DNA of 23,792 nucleotides from CALJUZ01 sp003387805 (lineage in GTDB: Bacteria; Bacillota; Limnochordia; Limnochordales; ZCTH02-B6), in the NCBI GenBank assembly GCA_937975235.1, contig CALJUZ010000112.1:1-23792 (forward strand). Reading direction: 5' to 3'. Made by a program: the position numbers and the translations under genes. Positions 8,108 to 14,418 of this stretch are shown piece after piece (the first letter of the stretch is position 1; the number at the start of each line of letters is the position of its first letter). The notes beneath the pieces were generated by a model, which saw only the letters and a program-made list of their open reading frames with translations, was not told the origin of the DNA and ran no database searches.

Positions 8108-8132
8108 GGAGCGCGGCCTGCGGCCCCGCTCC
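8108..8132 (-). other. GC-rich hairpin between lcfA and fadN
   Basis: Eleven-base arms (GGAGCGCGGCC and GGCCCCGCTCC) pair at 10 of 11 positions around a 3-nt loop. It lies in the 81-nt gap between the ligase stop and the fadN ribosome-binding site. No T-run follows. It may be a partial terminator or a processing/stability element that sets the ratio of ligase to FadNAE. Confidence 0.4.
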
Positions 8133-8145
8133 GGAAATTTCGACG

Positions 8146-9825
8146 TCAGCCCGCCGCCCGCTTGCGCTCTTCCTCCTCCCGCAAGACCCGGCGGAGCACT
8201 TTGCCCACCAGCGTCTTCGGCAGCTCCTCCCTGAACTCGATTTCTTTCGGCACCTTGTAGCGGGCCAGATTTTGCCGGCAGTGCTCGATGAGCTCCTCCG
8301 CGGTGGCCCGCGCGCCTTCTTTCAGGACGACAAAGGCTTTCACCGTTTCGCCGCGGTACGGGTCCGGCACGCCGATGACGGCCGCCTCCTGCACCGCGGG
8401 GTGGGCGAACAGCACTTCCTCGATTTCGCGCGGGTAGATGTTGAACCCGCCGGCGATGATCATGTCTTTCTCCCGGTCGACGATGTAGAAGTAGCCCTCT
8501 TCGTCCACGGTGGCCACGTCGCCCGTATGCAGCCAGCCGTCCTTGAGGGCGGCCGCGGTGGCTTCGGGATTGTTCCAGTAGCCCTTCATCACCTGGGGCC
8601 CGCGAATCAAGAGCTCCCCGGGCTGGCCCACGGGAACGTCCTCGCCGGTTTCCAGGTCGACGATGCGGCAGTCGGTGTCGGGCCACGGCAAGCCGATGCT
8701 GCCTTCTTTGCGCCGGCCCCAGACGGGGTTGGCGTGGGTCACCGGCGACGCCTCGGTGAGGCCGTAGCCTTCCACCAGCTTGCCGCCGGTCAGCTGCTCG
8801 AACTTCACCTGCACGTCCACCGGCAGGGGCGCCGCGCCGCTGACGCACGCCTCGATGGAGCTGAGGTCCAGCTGCCGGGCCTTCGGGTGGTTGAGAATCG
8901 CGATGTACATGGTCGGCACGCCGGGGAAGACGTGGGGCTTGTGCTTTTGAATCAGTGACAAAATATTGTCGATGTCCCTGGGGTTGGGCACCAGAATCAT
9001 GGTGCCGCCGCCGAAGAAGGTGTAGTTGAGCACCGTCGTCAGCCCGTACACGTGGAAAAACGGCAGCGCCGCCAGCACCCGGAACGGGCGGACTTTGAAC
9101 TCCGAAAGCCACGCCGAGATCTGGACGCAGTTGGCGTACAGGTTGAAGTGGGTCAGCATCGCGCCTTTCGGAATGCCCGTGGTGCCGCCGGTGTACTGCA
9201 GCACGGCCAGATCTTCTTTGGCGTCGACCGCGGCCGGCTCGGGCACCGGGTGGTGGCGCAGCATGTCGGCCCAGCGCTGCACGTCCGCGCCCGGCGGAAT
9301 TTTCCCCACCAAATCCCGCTTGACGATGGGGAAGAGCCAGCGCAAGGGCGCGGGCATGTAGTCGCCGATGCCGGTGACGATGACGTGTTTCAGCTGCGTG
9401 CGCGGCCGCACCTGCTCGATGTCGCGGAAGCGCACGTCCAGGGCGATGAGGTGCGTCGCGCCGCTGTCCTTCAGCAAAATTTCCATCTCACGGGGCGTGT
9501 ACAGCGGGTTGACCATGACGACCACGGCGCCCAGCCACAGCACCGCGTAGTAGGCCACCACGGTCTGGGGCGTGTTGGGCAGCATGATGCCCACCCGGTC
9601 GCCCGGGCGGACGCCGAGGCTTTGCAGCGCGCCGGCCATCCGTTGGACTTCGTCCAGCAGCTGCCCGTAAGAAATTTCCCGGTTGAAATACACCATGGCG
9701 GTGCGCTCCGGATGCTCCCGGGCGGCCCGCAGCAGGGGCAGCGCCAACGACTCCTCCGGGTACTCCAGGGACGCCGGAACGCCCTCCGGGTAAAACTTCG
9801 TCCAAGGGCGGGCACTGAGCGGCAA
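8146..9825 (-). CDS. lcfA: Long-chain fatty-acid-CoA ligase, LcfA type
   Basis: Activates fatty acids to acyl-CoA with ATP and CoA, via acyl-AMP (559 aa; Bacillus LcfA is of the same size). Seen are the phosphate-binding loop YTGGTTGIPKG, GYGLTEASP, the hinge region DGWLHTGD...YFYIVDREKDMI, and the C-terminal catalytic Lys in LPKTLVGKVLRR. An ATG at 9834 would have AAGGGGG touching it with no spacer. TTG 9825 is 9 nt from that site, and its N-terminus (LPLSARPWTKFYPEGVP) matches the LcfA pattern PWxxxYPxxxP in length. I therefore prefer 9825, though 9834 is possible. It sits 15 nt after the larger ligase, whose stop codon overlaps this ribosome-binding site, so the pair is probably coupled. 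Confidence 0.92.
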   Translation of the reverse strand: MPLSARPWTKFYPEGVPASLEYPEESLALPLLRAAREHPERTAMVYFNREISYGQLLDEVQRMAGALQSLGVRPGDRVGIMLPNTPQTVVAYYAVLWLGAVVVMVNPLYTPREMEILLKDSGATHLIALDVRFRDIEQVRPRTQLKHVIVTGIGDYMPAPLRWLFPIVKRDLVGKIPPGADVQRWADMLRHHPVPEPAAVDAKEDLAVLQYTGGTTGIPKGAMLTHFNLYANCVQISAWLSEFKVRPFRVLAALPFFHVYGLTTVLNYTFFGGGTMILVPNPRDIDNILSLIQKHKPHVFPGVPTMYIAILNHPKARQLDLSSIEACVSGAAPLPVDVQVKFEQLTGGKLVEGYGLTEASPVTHANPVWGRRKEGSIGLPWPDTDCRIVDLETGEDVPVGQPGELLIRGPQVMKGYWNNPEATAAALKDGWLHTGDVATVDEEGYFYIVDREKDMIIAGGFNIYPREIEEVLFAHPAVQEAAVIGVPDPYRGETVKAFVVLKEGARATAEELIEHCRQNLARYKVPKEIEFREELPKTLVGKVLRRVLREEEERKRAAG

Positions 9826-9840
9826 CGTCCACATCCCCCT

Positions 9841-11763
9841 TCAAGATCCGACTTCCGCGGACGCGGCCGTCTCCTGGCGAGACGGGTCCGCATCCGCCGC
9901 TTCCTCGGCGGCGGGCTGCCGCTCGTCGTACAGAGCGGCCACCAAATGGCTGAACCGTTCCATGACGGCTTTGCGCTTGACCTTGAGCGTCGGGGTCACG
10001 TCCCCTTCTTCCTGATGGAGGCGGGTGGGCAAGATGGCGAAGCGCTTCACCCGCTCGGGGCCGGCCAGCGTCTTGTTGACTTTGTCCACCTCCGCCTGGA
10101 TGAGCTCCCGCACTTGCTCGTTCTGGGTCAGGTCGGTGTAGGTGGTGTAGGGGATTTTTTGGTTTTGGGCCCAGTTGCCGACGTTTTCCTCGTCGATGAC
10201 GATGAGCGCGGTGATGTAGCGGCGCCCGTCGCCGATGACCACCGCGTCGTTGATGTACGGGCTGAACTTCAGCTTGTTTTCGATGTACTGCGGCGCGATG
10301 TTTTTGCCGCCCGCCGTGATGAACAGGTCCTTCTTCCGGTCGGTAATGCGCAGGTAGCCTTCTTCGTCCAGCTCGCCCACGTCGCCGGACAGGAGCCAGC
10401 CGTCCCGCAGCGCCTGCGCGGTGGCTTCGGGATCGTTGTAGTAGCCTTTGAAGACGTTGTTGCCTTTGACGAGAATTTCGCCGTCCTCGGCGATGCGCAC
10501 CTCCACGCCCGGCAGCGGCAGGCCGACCGTGCCCAGCTTAATGCGGTCGCCGTGATGAATGGTGGTGGGCCCGGACCCTTCCGTCTGCCCGTACACTTCC
10601 CGGATAGGCACGCCCAGGCTGTGGAAGTAGCGGAGCACGTCGGGGCTGATGGGCGCGGCGCCCGAGATGACGAAGCGGGCCCGGTTCAGGCCGACGCGGC
10701 GGGTGAGGGGATGCAGCACCGCCAGCCGGGCCAGCGCGTACAAAAGCTTCAGCGTCGCGGGCACGGAGCCGTCCTCCAGGGCGGCTTTCGTGTGCCGGCG
10801 GCCGATGGCCAGCGCGGTTTTGTACGCCCAGCGCTTGAACCAGTCGGCTTCCTCAATCTGCAGCTCGATGCCCGAGTGCAGCTTCTCCCAGATGCGGGGC
10901 ACCGCGAACACCAGGGTCGGGCAGATCTCCCGCATGTCCTGCAGCACCGTGTCGGTGTTTTCGCAGAAGTTTACGGTAAAGCCCCAGTACAAGGGGAGAT
11001 ACAACGACACCATGCGCTGGGCGATGTGGGAGAGAGGCAGGAACGACAGCGTTTCCTCGTCCTCCCGGATGGGATTGGCCCGGCCCAGCGAGTCCGCGGT
11101 CCAAAGTACGTTGAGGTGGGTCAGCATGGCGCCCTTGGGCGGGCCGGTGGTGCCCGACGTGTAGATGAGCAGCGCCACGTCGTCGGGGCCGATGTGCGCG
11201 ATGCGTTCGTCCAGCGCTCCGGGATGCCGGCGCTGAAGCTCGTCGCCCAGCTGCGCCAACTCCTCCAGCGCCATGACCTTCTCGTGCCGGAAGCCCCGCA
11301 GGCCTTCCATGTCCATGACGAAGACCCGCTCGATGTGGGGAACCTGGTCTTCTATCATTAAGTACTTGTCCAGCTGCTCTTCGTTTTCGACGAAATAAAA
11401 GCGGGATTGGGAGTGGGAGAGGACGTACTGGCACTGCTGGGCGCTGTTGGTGGTGTAAATCGCGGTGCTGATGCCCCCGGCGGCCTGGATGGCCAGGTCG
11501 GCGTACAGCCATTCGGGCCGGTTCTCGCCGATGAGCCCCACCCGGTCGCCTTTTTCCAGTCCCAGGGCCAGCAGCCCGTTGGCCAGCCGGCGGACTTGCC
11601 GGGCGTACTCGCGCCACGTGACCGGCGCCCACAGGCCCAGCTCTTTGTGGCGCAGGGCGATGCGGTCCGCCAGCCGCTCCGCCTGCTGGAAAAACAGGCG
11701 GGGCGCCGTGGTGTGCCAGTGGAATGCGGGGCCGTGCGTTTCCTGCACTTTCGCGATGGCCAT
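9841..11763 (-). CDS. Long-chain acyl-CoA synthetase, FAA1/FadD15-like
   Basis: AMP-forming acyl-CoA synthetase of the large type (640 aa), activating long-chain fatty acids. The nucleotide loop IYTSGTTGPPKGAM lies at about 200-213. EVYGQTEGSG and DGWLLSGDVGELDEEGYLRITDRKKDLFITAGGKN-type hinge elements follow (read in pieces around residues 400-480). The C-terminal half carries the TLKVKRKAV catalytic-Lys region and a short acidic tail. ATG 11763 has AAGGAGG 8 nt upstream. It is the first gene of the leftward operon, directly beside operator 11785-11806. Two different acyl-CoA ligases side by side suggest division of labour by chain length or by source of the fatty acid; which does what cannot be read here. 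Confidence 0.93.
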   Translation of the reverse strand: MAIAKVQETHGPAFHWHTTAPRLFFQQAERLADRIALRHKELGLWAPVTWREYARQVRRLANGLLALGLEKGDRVGLIGENRPEWLYADLAIQAAGGISTAIYTTNSAQQCQYVLSHSQSRFYFVENEEQLDKYLMIEDQVPHIERVFVMDMEGLRGFRHEKVMALEELAQLGDELQRRHPGALDERIAHIGPDDVALLIYTSGTTGPPKGAMLTHLNVLWTADSLGRANPIREDEETLSFLPLSHIAQRMVSLYLPLYWGFTVNFCENTDTVLQDMREICPTLVFAVPRIWEKLHSGIELQIEEADWFKRWAYKTALAIGRRHTKAALEDGSVPATLKLLYALARLAVLHPLTRRVGLNRARFVISGAAPISPDVLRYFHSLGVPIREVYGQTEGSGPTTIHHGDRIKLGTVGLPLPGVEVRIAEDGEILVKGNNVFKGYYNDPEATAQALRDGWLLSGDVGELDEEGYLRITDRKKDLFITAGGKNIAPQYIENKLKFSPYINDAVVIGDGRRYITALIVIDEENVGNWAQNQKIPYTTYTDLTQNEQVRELIQAEVDKVNKTLAGPERVKRFAILPTRLHQEEGDVTPTLKVKRKAVMERFSHLVAALYDERQPAAEEAADADPSRQETAASAEVGS

Positions 11764-11784
11764 GCCTCCGTCCTCCTTCGCCCG

Positions 11785-11806
11785 ACCGACCTACCGGGCG
11801 GTCGAT
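11785..11806. promoter_or_regulatory. Probable FadR operator, ligase side
   Basis: A 22-bp imperfect palindrome with half-sites ACCGACC and GGTCGAT; 8 of 11 base pairs are symmetric. It matches the second site at 11875-11896 in 15 of 22 positions when aligned without gaps. It lies 21 nt upstream of the larger ligase ATG. A -10-like AATAAT occurs on the minus strand at 11824-11819, which would put transcription start near 11812 and this site just downstream. No good -35 box accompanies it. Binding by the adjacent TetR protein is inferred from position and symmetry. Confidence 0.55.
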
Positions 11807-11836
11807 CCGCTTTTCCTCATTATTCTTTTATCTGCA

Positions 11837-11866
11837 TTGACAATCCTTTTTGCGTTCTAATAAAAT
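11837..11866 (+). promoter_or_regulatory. Sigma-A promoter of the fadR-etf operon
   Basis: TTGACA (11837-11842), 18-nt spacer, then TAAAAT (11861-11866): a perfect -35 box and a five-of-six -10 box. An alternative -10, TAATAA, gives a 15-nt spacer. Expected transcription start is near 11873, just before the operator at 11875-11896. This is the only clearly AT-rich stretch in the divergent region. Confidence 0.75.
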
Positions 11867-11874
11867 GAACACAC

Positions 11875-11896
11875 ACCTACCGTTCGTTCGGTCGGT
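11875..11896. promoter_or_regulatory. Probable FadR operator, fadR side
   Basis: A 22-bp imperfect palindrome with half-sites ACCTACC and GGTCGGT, 8 of 11 pairs symmetric and clearly related to the site at 11785-11806. It covers the expected transcription start of the fadR operon. A bound repressor there would block its own gene, the usual autoregulation by TetR-family proteins. Its right end touches the hairpin at 11894-11920. Confidence 0.6.
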
Positions 11897-11920
11897 CTCG
11901 CGGGAACGGGCCCGCAGACC
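11894..11920 (+). other. Hairpin in the fadR 5' leader
   Basis: GGTCT-C-GCGGG pairs with CCCGC-AGACC (10 bp with one bulged C, 6-nt loop). It ends 5 nt before the ribosome-binding site of fadR. It may stabilise the mRNA 5' end or lower fadR translation. It could also be a chance by-product of the operator and GC content. Confidence 0.3.
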
Positions 11921-11938
11921 GCTTCGGGAGGGCTTTCT

Positions 11939-12562
11939 TTGGGCCAAAACGCCGCCCCCGGCCGTTACGAGGAACTGGTGGAAACCGCACTGCAGCTCTT
12001 CCGCCAAAAGGGCTACCACGCCACGTCCATGCAGGACATCGCGGACAGCATGGGCCTGCGCAAAGCCAGCCTGTACCACTACATCGACGCCAAAGAAGAT
12101 CTGTTGGTGGCCATCTACCGCCGCATCGTCTCGGACTACACCGAGCGCATCCGGCTCATCTCGGAGGGGCCGGGCAGCGCCCGGGAGCGGCTGGCCCGGG
12201 CCGTCCAGTCGCATCTGGAGTCCATCATTTCCCACGCCGACATGTTCGCGGTGTACCTGAGCGAAAACCGGTGGCTGCCGCCGGCGCACCGGGAGGCGGT
12301 GCGCCAAGCCAGCCGCGACTACCGGCGGCGGTTTGAAGCCATCATCCGCGAAGGCATCGAGGCCGGCGAATTCAAGCCGGTGGATCCCCACATCGCCGCG
12401 CTGCTCATCCTCGGCGCGTGCAACTGGCTGCCCCAATGGTATTCGCCCGATGGCAAAATGACCACGGAGGAGATAACGGGACTGTTCACAGAAGTATTGC
12501 TGGACGGACTGCTGGAGAAGCGTGAGGGAGGAGCGAACCATGCACATCGCGGTATGCATTAA
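11939..12562 (+). CDS. fadR: TetR-family regulator, probable FadR of beta-oxidation
   Basis: A 207-aa repressor-type protein. The N-terminal helix-turn-helix is at about 29-50 (TSMQDIADSMGLRKASLYHY), the hallmark of TetR proteins. The C-terminal ligand domain (about 60-195) is all-helical and contains ACNWLPQWY, a pattern common in FadR-like/KstR2-type members. By analogy with Bacillus FadR, long-chain acyl-CoA would release it from DNA. Translation starts at TTG 11939: GGGAGGG at 11926-11932 is 6 nt upstream and no ATG or GTG fits better. It lies in the same order as in the Bacillus lcfA-fadR-etfB-etfA block but is divergent from the ligases. Its last 23 nt overlap etfB. The function is inferred from context and family. 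Confidence 0.85.
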   Translation: MGQNAAPGRYEELVETALQLFRQKGYHATSMQDIADSMGLRKASLYHYIDAKEDLLVAIYRRIVSDYTERIRLISEGPGSARERLARAVQSHLESIISHADMFAVYLSENRWLPPAHREAVRQASRDYRRRFEAIIREGIEAGEFKPVDPHIAALLILGACNWLPQWYSPDGKMTTEEITGLFTEVLLDGLLEKREGGANHAHRGMH

Positions 12563-13340
12563 GCAGATTTTGGACCCCGAAATCTCGCCGCGGGCGTTCA
12601 AAATCAACCGGGAGGCGAAGCTGGCCGAGCAGGCCGGCGCATCGCTGGTCATCGGCCCGTTCGACCTGAACGCGCTGGAAGTCGCGATTCAGCTGAAAGA
12701 GAAGCACGGCGCCAAGGTGACGGTGCTGACCTTCGGCGAGGAGAAGGCCCAGGACGCCCTGCGGCGGGCTTTGGCCATGGGCGCGGACGAAGCCGTGCTG
12801 GTGGCCGGCGACGGCGCGGCGTCGCGGGAGCCTTCGGTGACGGCCAAGGTGCTGGCGGCGGCCATCCGGCAGCTGGAGCCGGTCGATCTGGTACTCTGCG
12901 GCCGGCAGTCGGGCGAGTGGGACTACGGGCAGGTGCCGGGCCTTCTGGCCGAGGAGCTGGGCCTGCCGCTGGTGCCCTTCGTGCCGCGGCTGGACGTGTC
13001 CGGCGACGGCTTCCGCCTCGAGCGCGAGTCCGACGCGGGCAACGTGGTGGTGGAGGCGCCGAAAGGCCTGGTCGTCAGCATCACCAACGCGCAAGACAAC
13101 AACCCGCGCCTGCCGAAGGTGCGCGACATCATGATGGCCAACCGCAAGCCCATCAAGAAGCTGGGCGCCGCGGACCTGGGCCTGGACGAGGCGTCGGCGT
13201 CCGCGAGCGCGGGCCGGCTGGAAGTGCTGGATTTGTTCATCCCCGAGGTCGACTCCGAGTGCGAGTTCGTCGAAGGAGACGACGGCGCCGAGAAGGCGGC
13301 CAATCTGGTGAAGAAGCTGCTGGAACGGAAGGTGATTTGA
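12540..13340 (+). CDS. etfB: Electron transfer flavoprotein beta subunit
   Basis: Small subunit of ETF (266 aa), which takes electrons from acyl-CoA dehydrogenases and passes them to a membrane oxidoreductase. It opens with the family pattern MHIAVCIKQILDPE. It continues with VLTFGEEKAQDALRRALAMGADEAVLV and LVLCGRQSGEWDYGQVPGLLAE-type nucleotide-fold segments (read in parts), ending in a helical tail that wraps the alpha subunit. I chose ATG 12540, which has GGGAGGAG upstream; an in-frame GTG at 12522 lies inside that ribosome-binding region. It overlaps the end of fadR, and etfA starts one base after its stop, so the three genes are tightly coupled. Confidence 0.95.
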   Translation: MHIAVCIKQILDPEISPRAFKINREAKLAEQAGASLVIGPFDLNALEVAIQLKEKHGAKVTVLTFGEEKAQDALRRALAMGADEAVLVAGDGAASREPSVTAKVLAAAIRQLEPVDLVLCGRQSGEWDYGQVPGLLAEELGLPLVPFVPRLDVSGDGFRLERESDAGNVVVEAPKGLVVSITNAQDNNPRLPKVRDIMMANRKPIKKLGAADLGLDEASASASAGRLEVLDLFIPEVDSECEFVEGDDGAEKAANLVKKLLERKVI

Positions 13341-13341
13341 G

Positions 13342-14322
13342 ATGAACGTCATCGTGCTCGCCTGGGGCGGCGACGGCAGCGCCCCGACCGGTCCGGTTCA
13401 GGAACTTCTCGGCGCGGCGCGGCGCCTGGCCGGCGCCGGCGGCGGCTCGGTGGTCGCGGCGGCCTTCGGTCCCGCGGCGGGGGCGGCCCGGTCGCTGATT
13501 GAATACGGGGCGGACCGGGTGCTGACGGTGGAACACGACGCGCTGGCGGCGGCCGACGCCGACGCGTACGTGGACGCCGCGGAAGCGGTGTGCAAGCACG
13601 TGGGGGACGCGGTGGTGCTCATTCCCGGCGATCGCCTCGGATGGGAGACCGCGCCGCGGCTGGCCCACCGGCTGGACGCGGGCCTGGTGACGGACGCCAT
13701 CGACGTGGCGGTGGAGGACGGCCGGGTGGTGGCCACCAAGCCCGTGTACGGCGGCAAAGCCCACGCGAAAATCGCCATGCGCGGCGCGAGCCAGGCGGTG
13801 CTGGTGCGGGCGCGGACGCAGGCGCCCCTGGCGCCGGACGCGGGCCGTTCAGGCGAGATCGAAGCCTTCGCCTTCGAGCCCGGGCCCAACGCGGGCCGCG
13901 TGCGCGTCGTGGAGTACAAGCACGAGGATACGGGCGACGAAGTGCGCTTGGAGGAGGCGAAAGTGGTCGTCTCCGGCGGCCGCGGGCTGGGCGGCCCCGA
14001 GCCCTTCCAGCAGCTGGCCGAGATCGCGGGTCTTCTCGGCGGCGCCGTGGGCGCGTCGCTGGCCGCGGTGGACGCCGGCTGGGTGCCCGCATCCATGCAG
14101 ATCGGCCAGACGGGCAAGTCGGTGGCGCCGGATCTGTACATCGCGGTAGGCATCTCCGGCGCCAGCCAGCACGTGGCCGGCATCAGCGGCGCGAAAACTA
14201 TCGTGGCCATCAACAAGGACGCGGAGGCGCCCATCTTCCGGGTGGCCCACCTGGGCGTCGTGGCCGACTACAAAGACGTGTTGCCCGCGCTGGTCGAGGA
14301 GCTGCGCCGGGTGAAAGGGTAA
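13342..14322 (+). CDS. etfA: Electron transfer flavoprotein alpha subunit
   Basis: Large, FAD-binding subunit of ETF (326 aa, usual length). The N-terminal half resembles EtfB in fold. The C-terminal FAD domain shows SGGRGLGG (about 213-220), then VGASLAAVDAGWVP, IGQTGKSVAPDLYIA and GISGASQHVAGISG, and IVAINKDAEAPIF. These segments together are diagnostic. ATG 13342 is one base after the etfB stop, with a GGAAGGTGA site inside the end of etfB. With the oxidoreductase downstream, it should link both acyl-CoA dehydrogenases of this window to the quinone pool. Whether this ETF bifurcates electrons cannot be told by eye. Confidence 0.95.
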   Translation: MNVIVLAWGGDGSAPTGPVQELLGAARRLAGAGGGSVVAAAFGPAAGAARSLIEYGADRVLTVEHDALAAADADAYVDAAEAVCKHVGDAVVLIPGDRLGWETAPRLAHRLDAGLVTDAIDVAVEDGRVVATKPVYGGKAHAKIAMRGASQAVLVRARTQAPLAPDAGRSGEIEAFAFEPGPNAGRVRVVEYKHEDTGDEVRLEEAKVVVSGGRGLGGPEPFQQLAEIAGLLGGAVGASLAAVDAGWVPASMQIGQTGKSVAPDLYIAVGISGASQHVAGISGAKTIVAINKDAEAPIFRVAHLGVVADYKDVLPALVEELRRVKG

Positions 14323-14329
14323 GGGACGG

Positions 14330-14370
14330 CGGCGGCCCGGCCCGGGGCGGCGGCCCCGGCCGGGCCGCCG
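14330..14370 (+). other. GC-rich hairpin after etfA
   Basis: A perfect 13-bp inverted repeat (CGGCGGCCCGGCC / GGCCGGGCCGCCG) with a 15-nt loop that can itself pair. It begins 8 nt after the etfA stop. No T-run follows and the next gene starts 48 nt downstream on the same strand. It may allow partial termination or protect the upstream mRNA. Confidence 0.45.
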
Positions 14371-14418
14371 GCCGCGTCGTGACCGCGCCGGTGTCTGCAA
14401 GGTGCAGGAGGGGTACCC

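Noticed and set aside
5692..8958. A 1088-codon open frame on the + strand, antisense to fadN and part of lcfA
   Set aside because: Its product is an Arg/His/Gln/Val-rich low-complexity string with no domain, no ribosome-binding site, and it mirrors the codon pattern of the certain genes opposite. Long antisense frames are expected at this GC content.
11837..11842. TTGACA/TTGTCA considered as a minus-strand -35 box for the ligase operon
   Set aside because: On the minus strand TTGTCA (11843-11838) has no acceptable -10 at 16-18 nt; only a -10-like AATAAT at a 13-nt spacing is found. A leftward promoter must exist here but I cannot place it with confidence.
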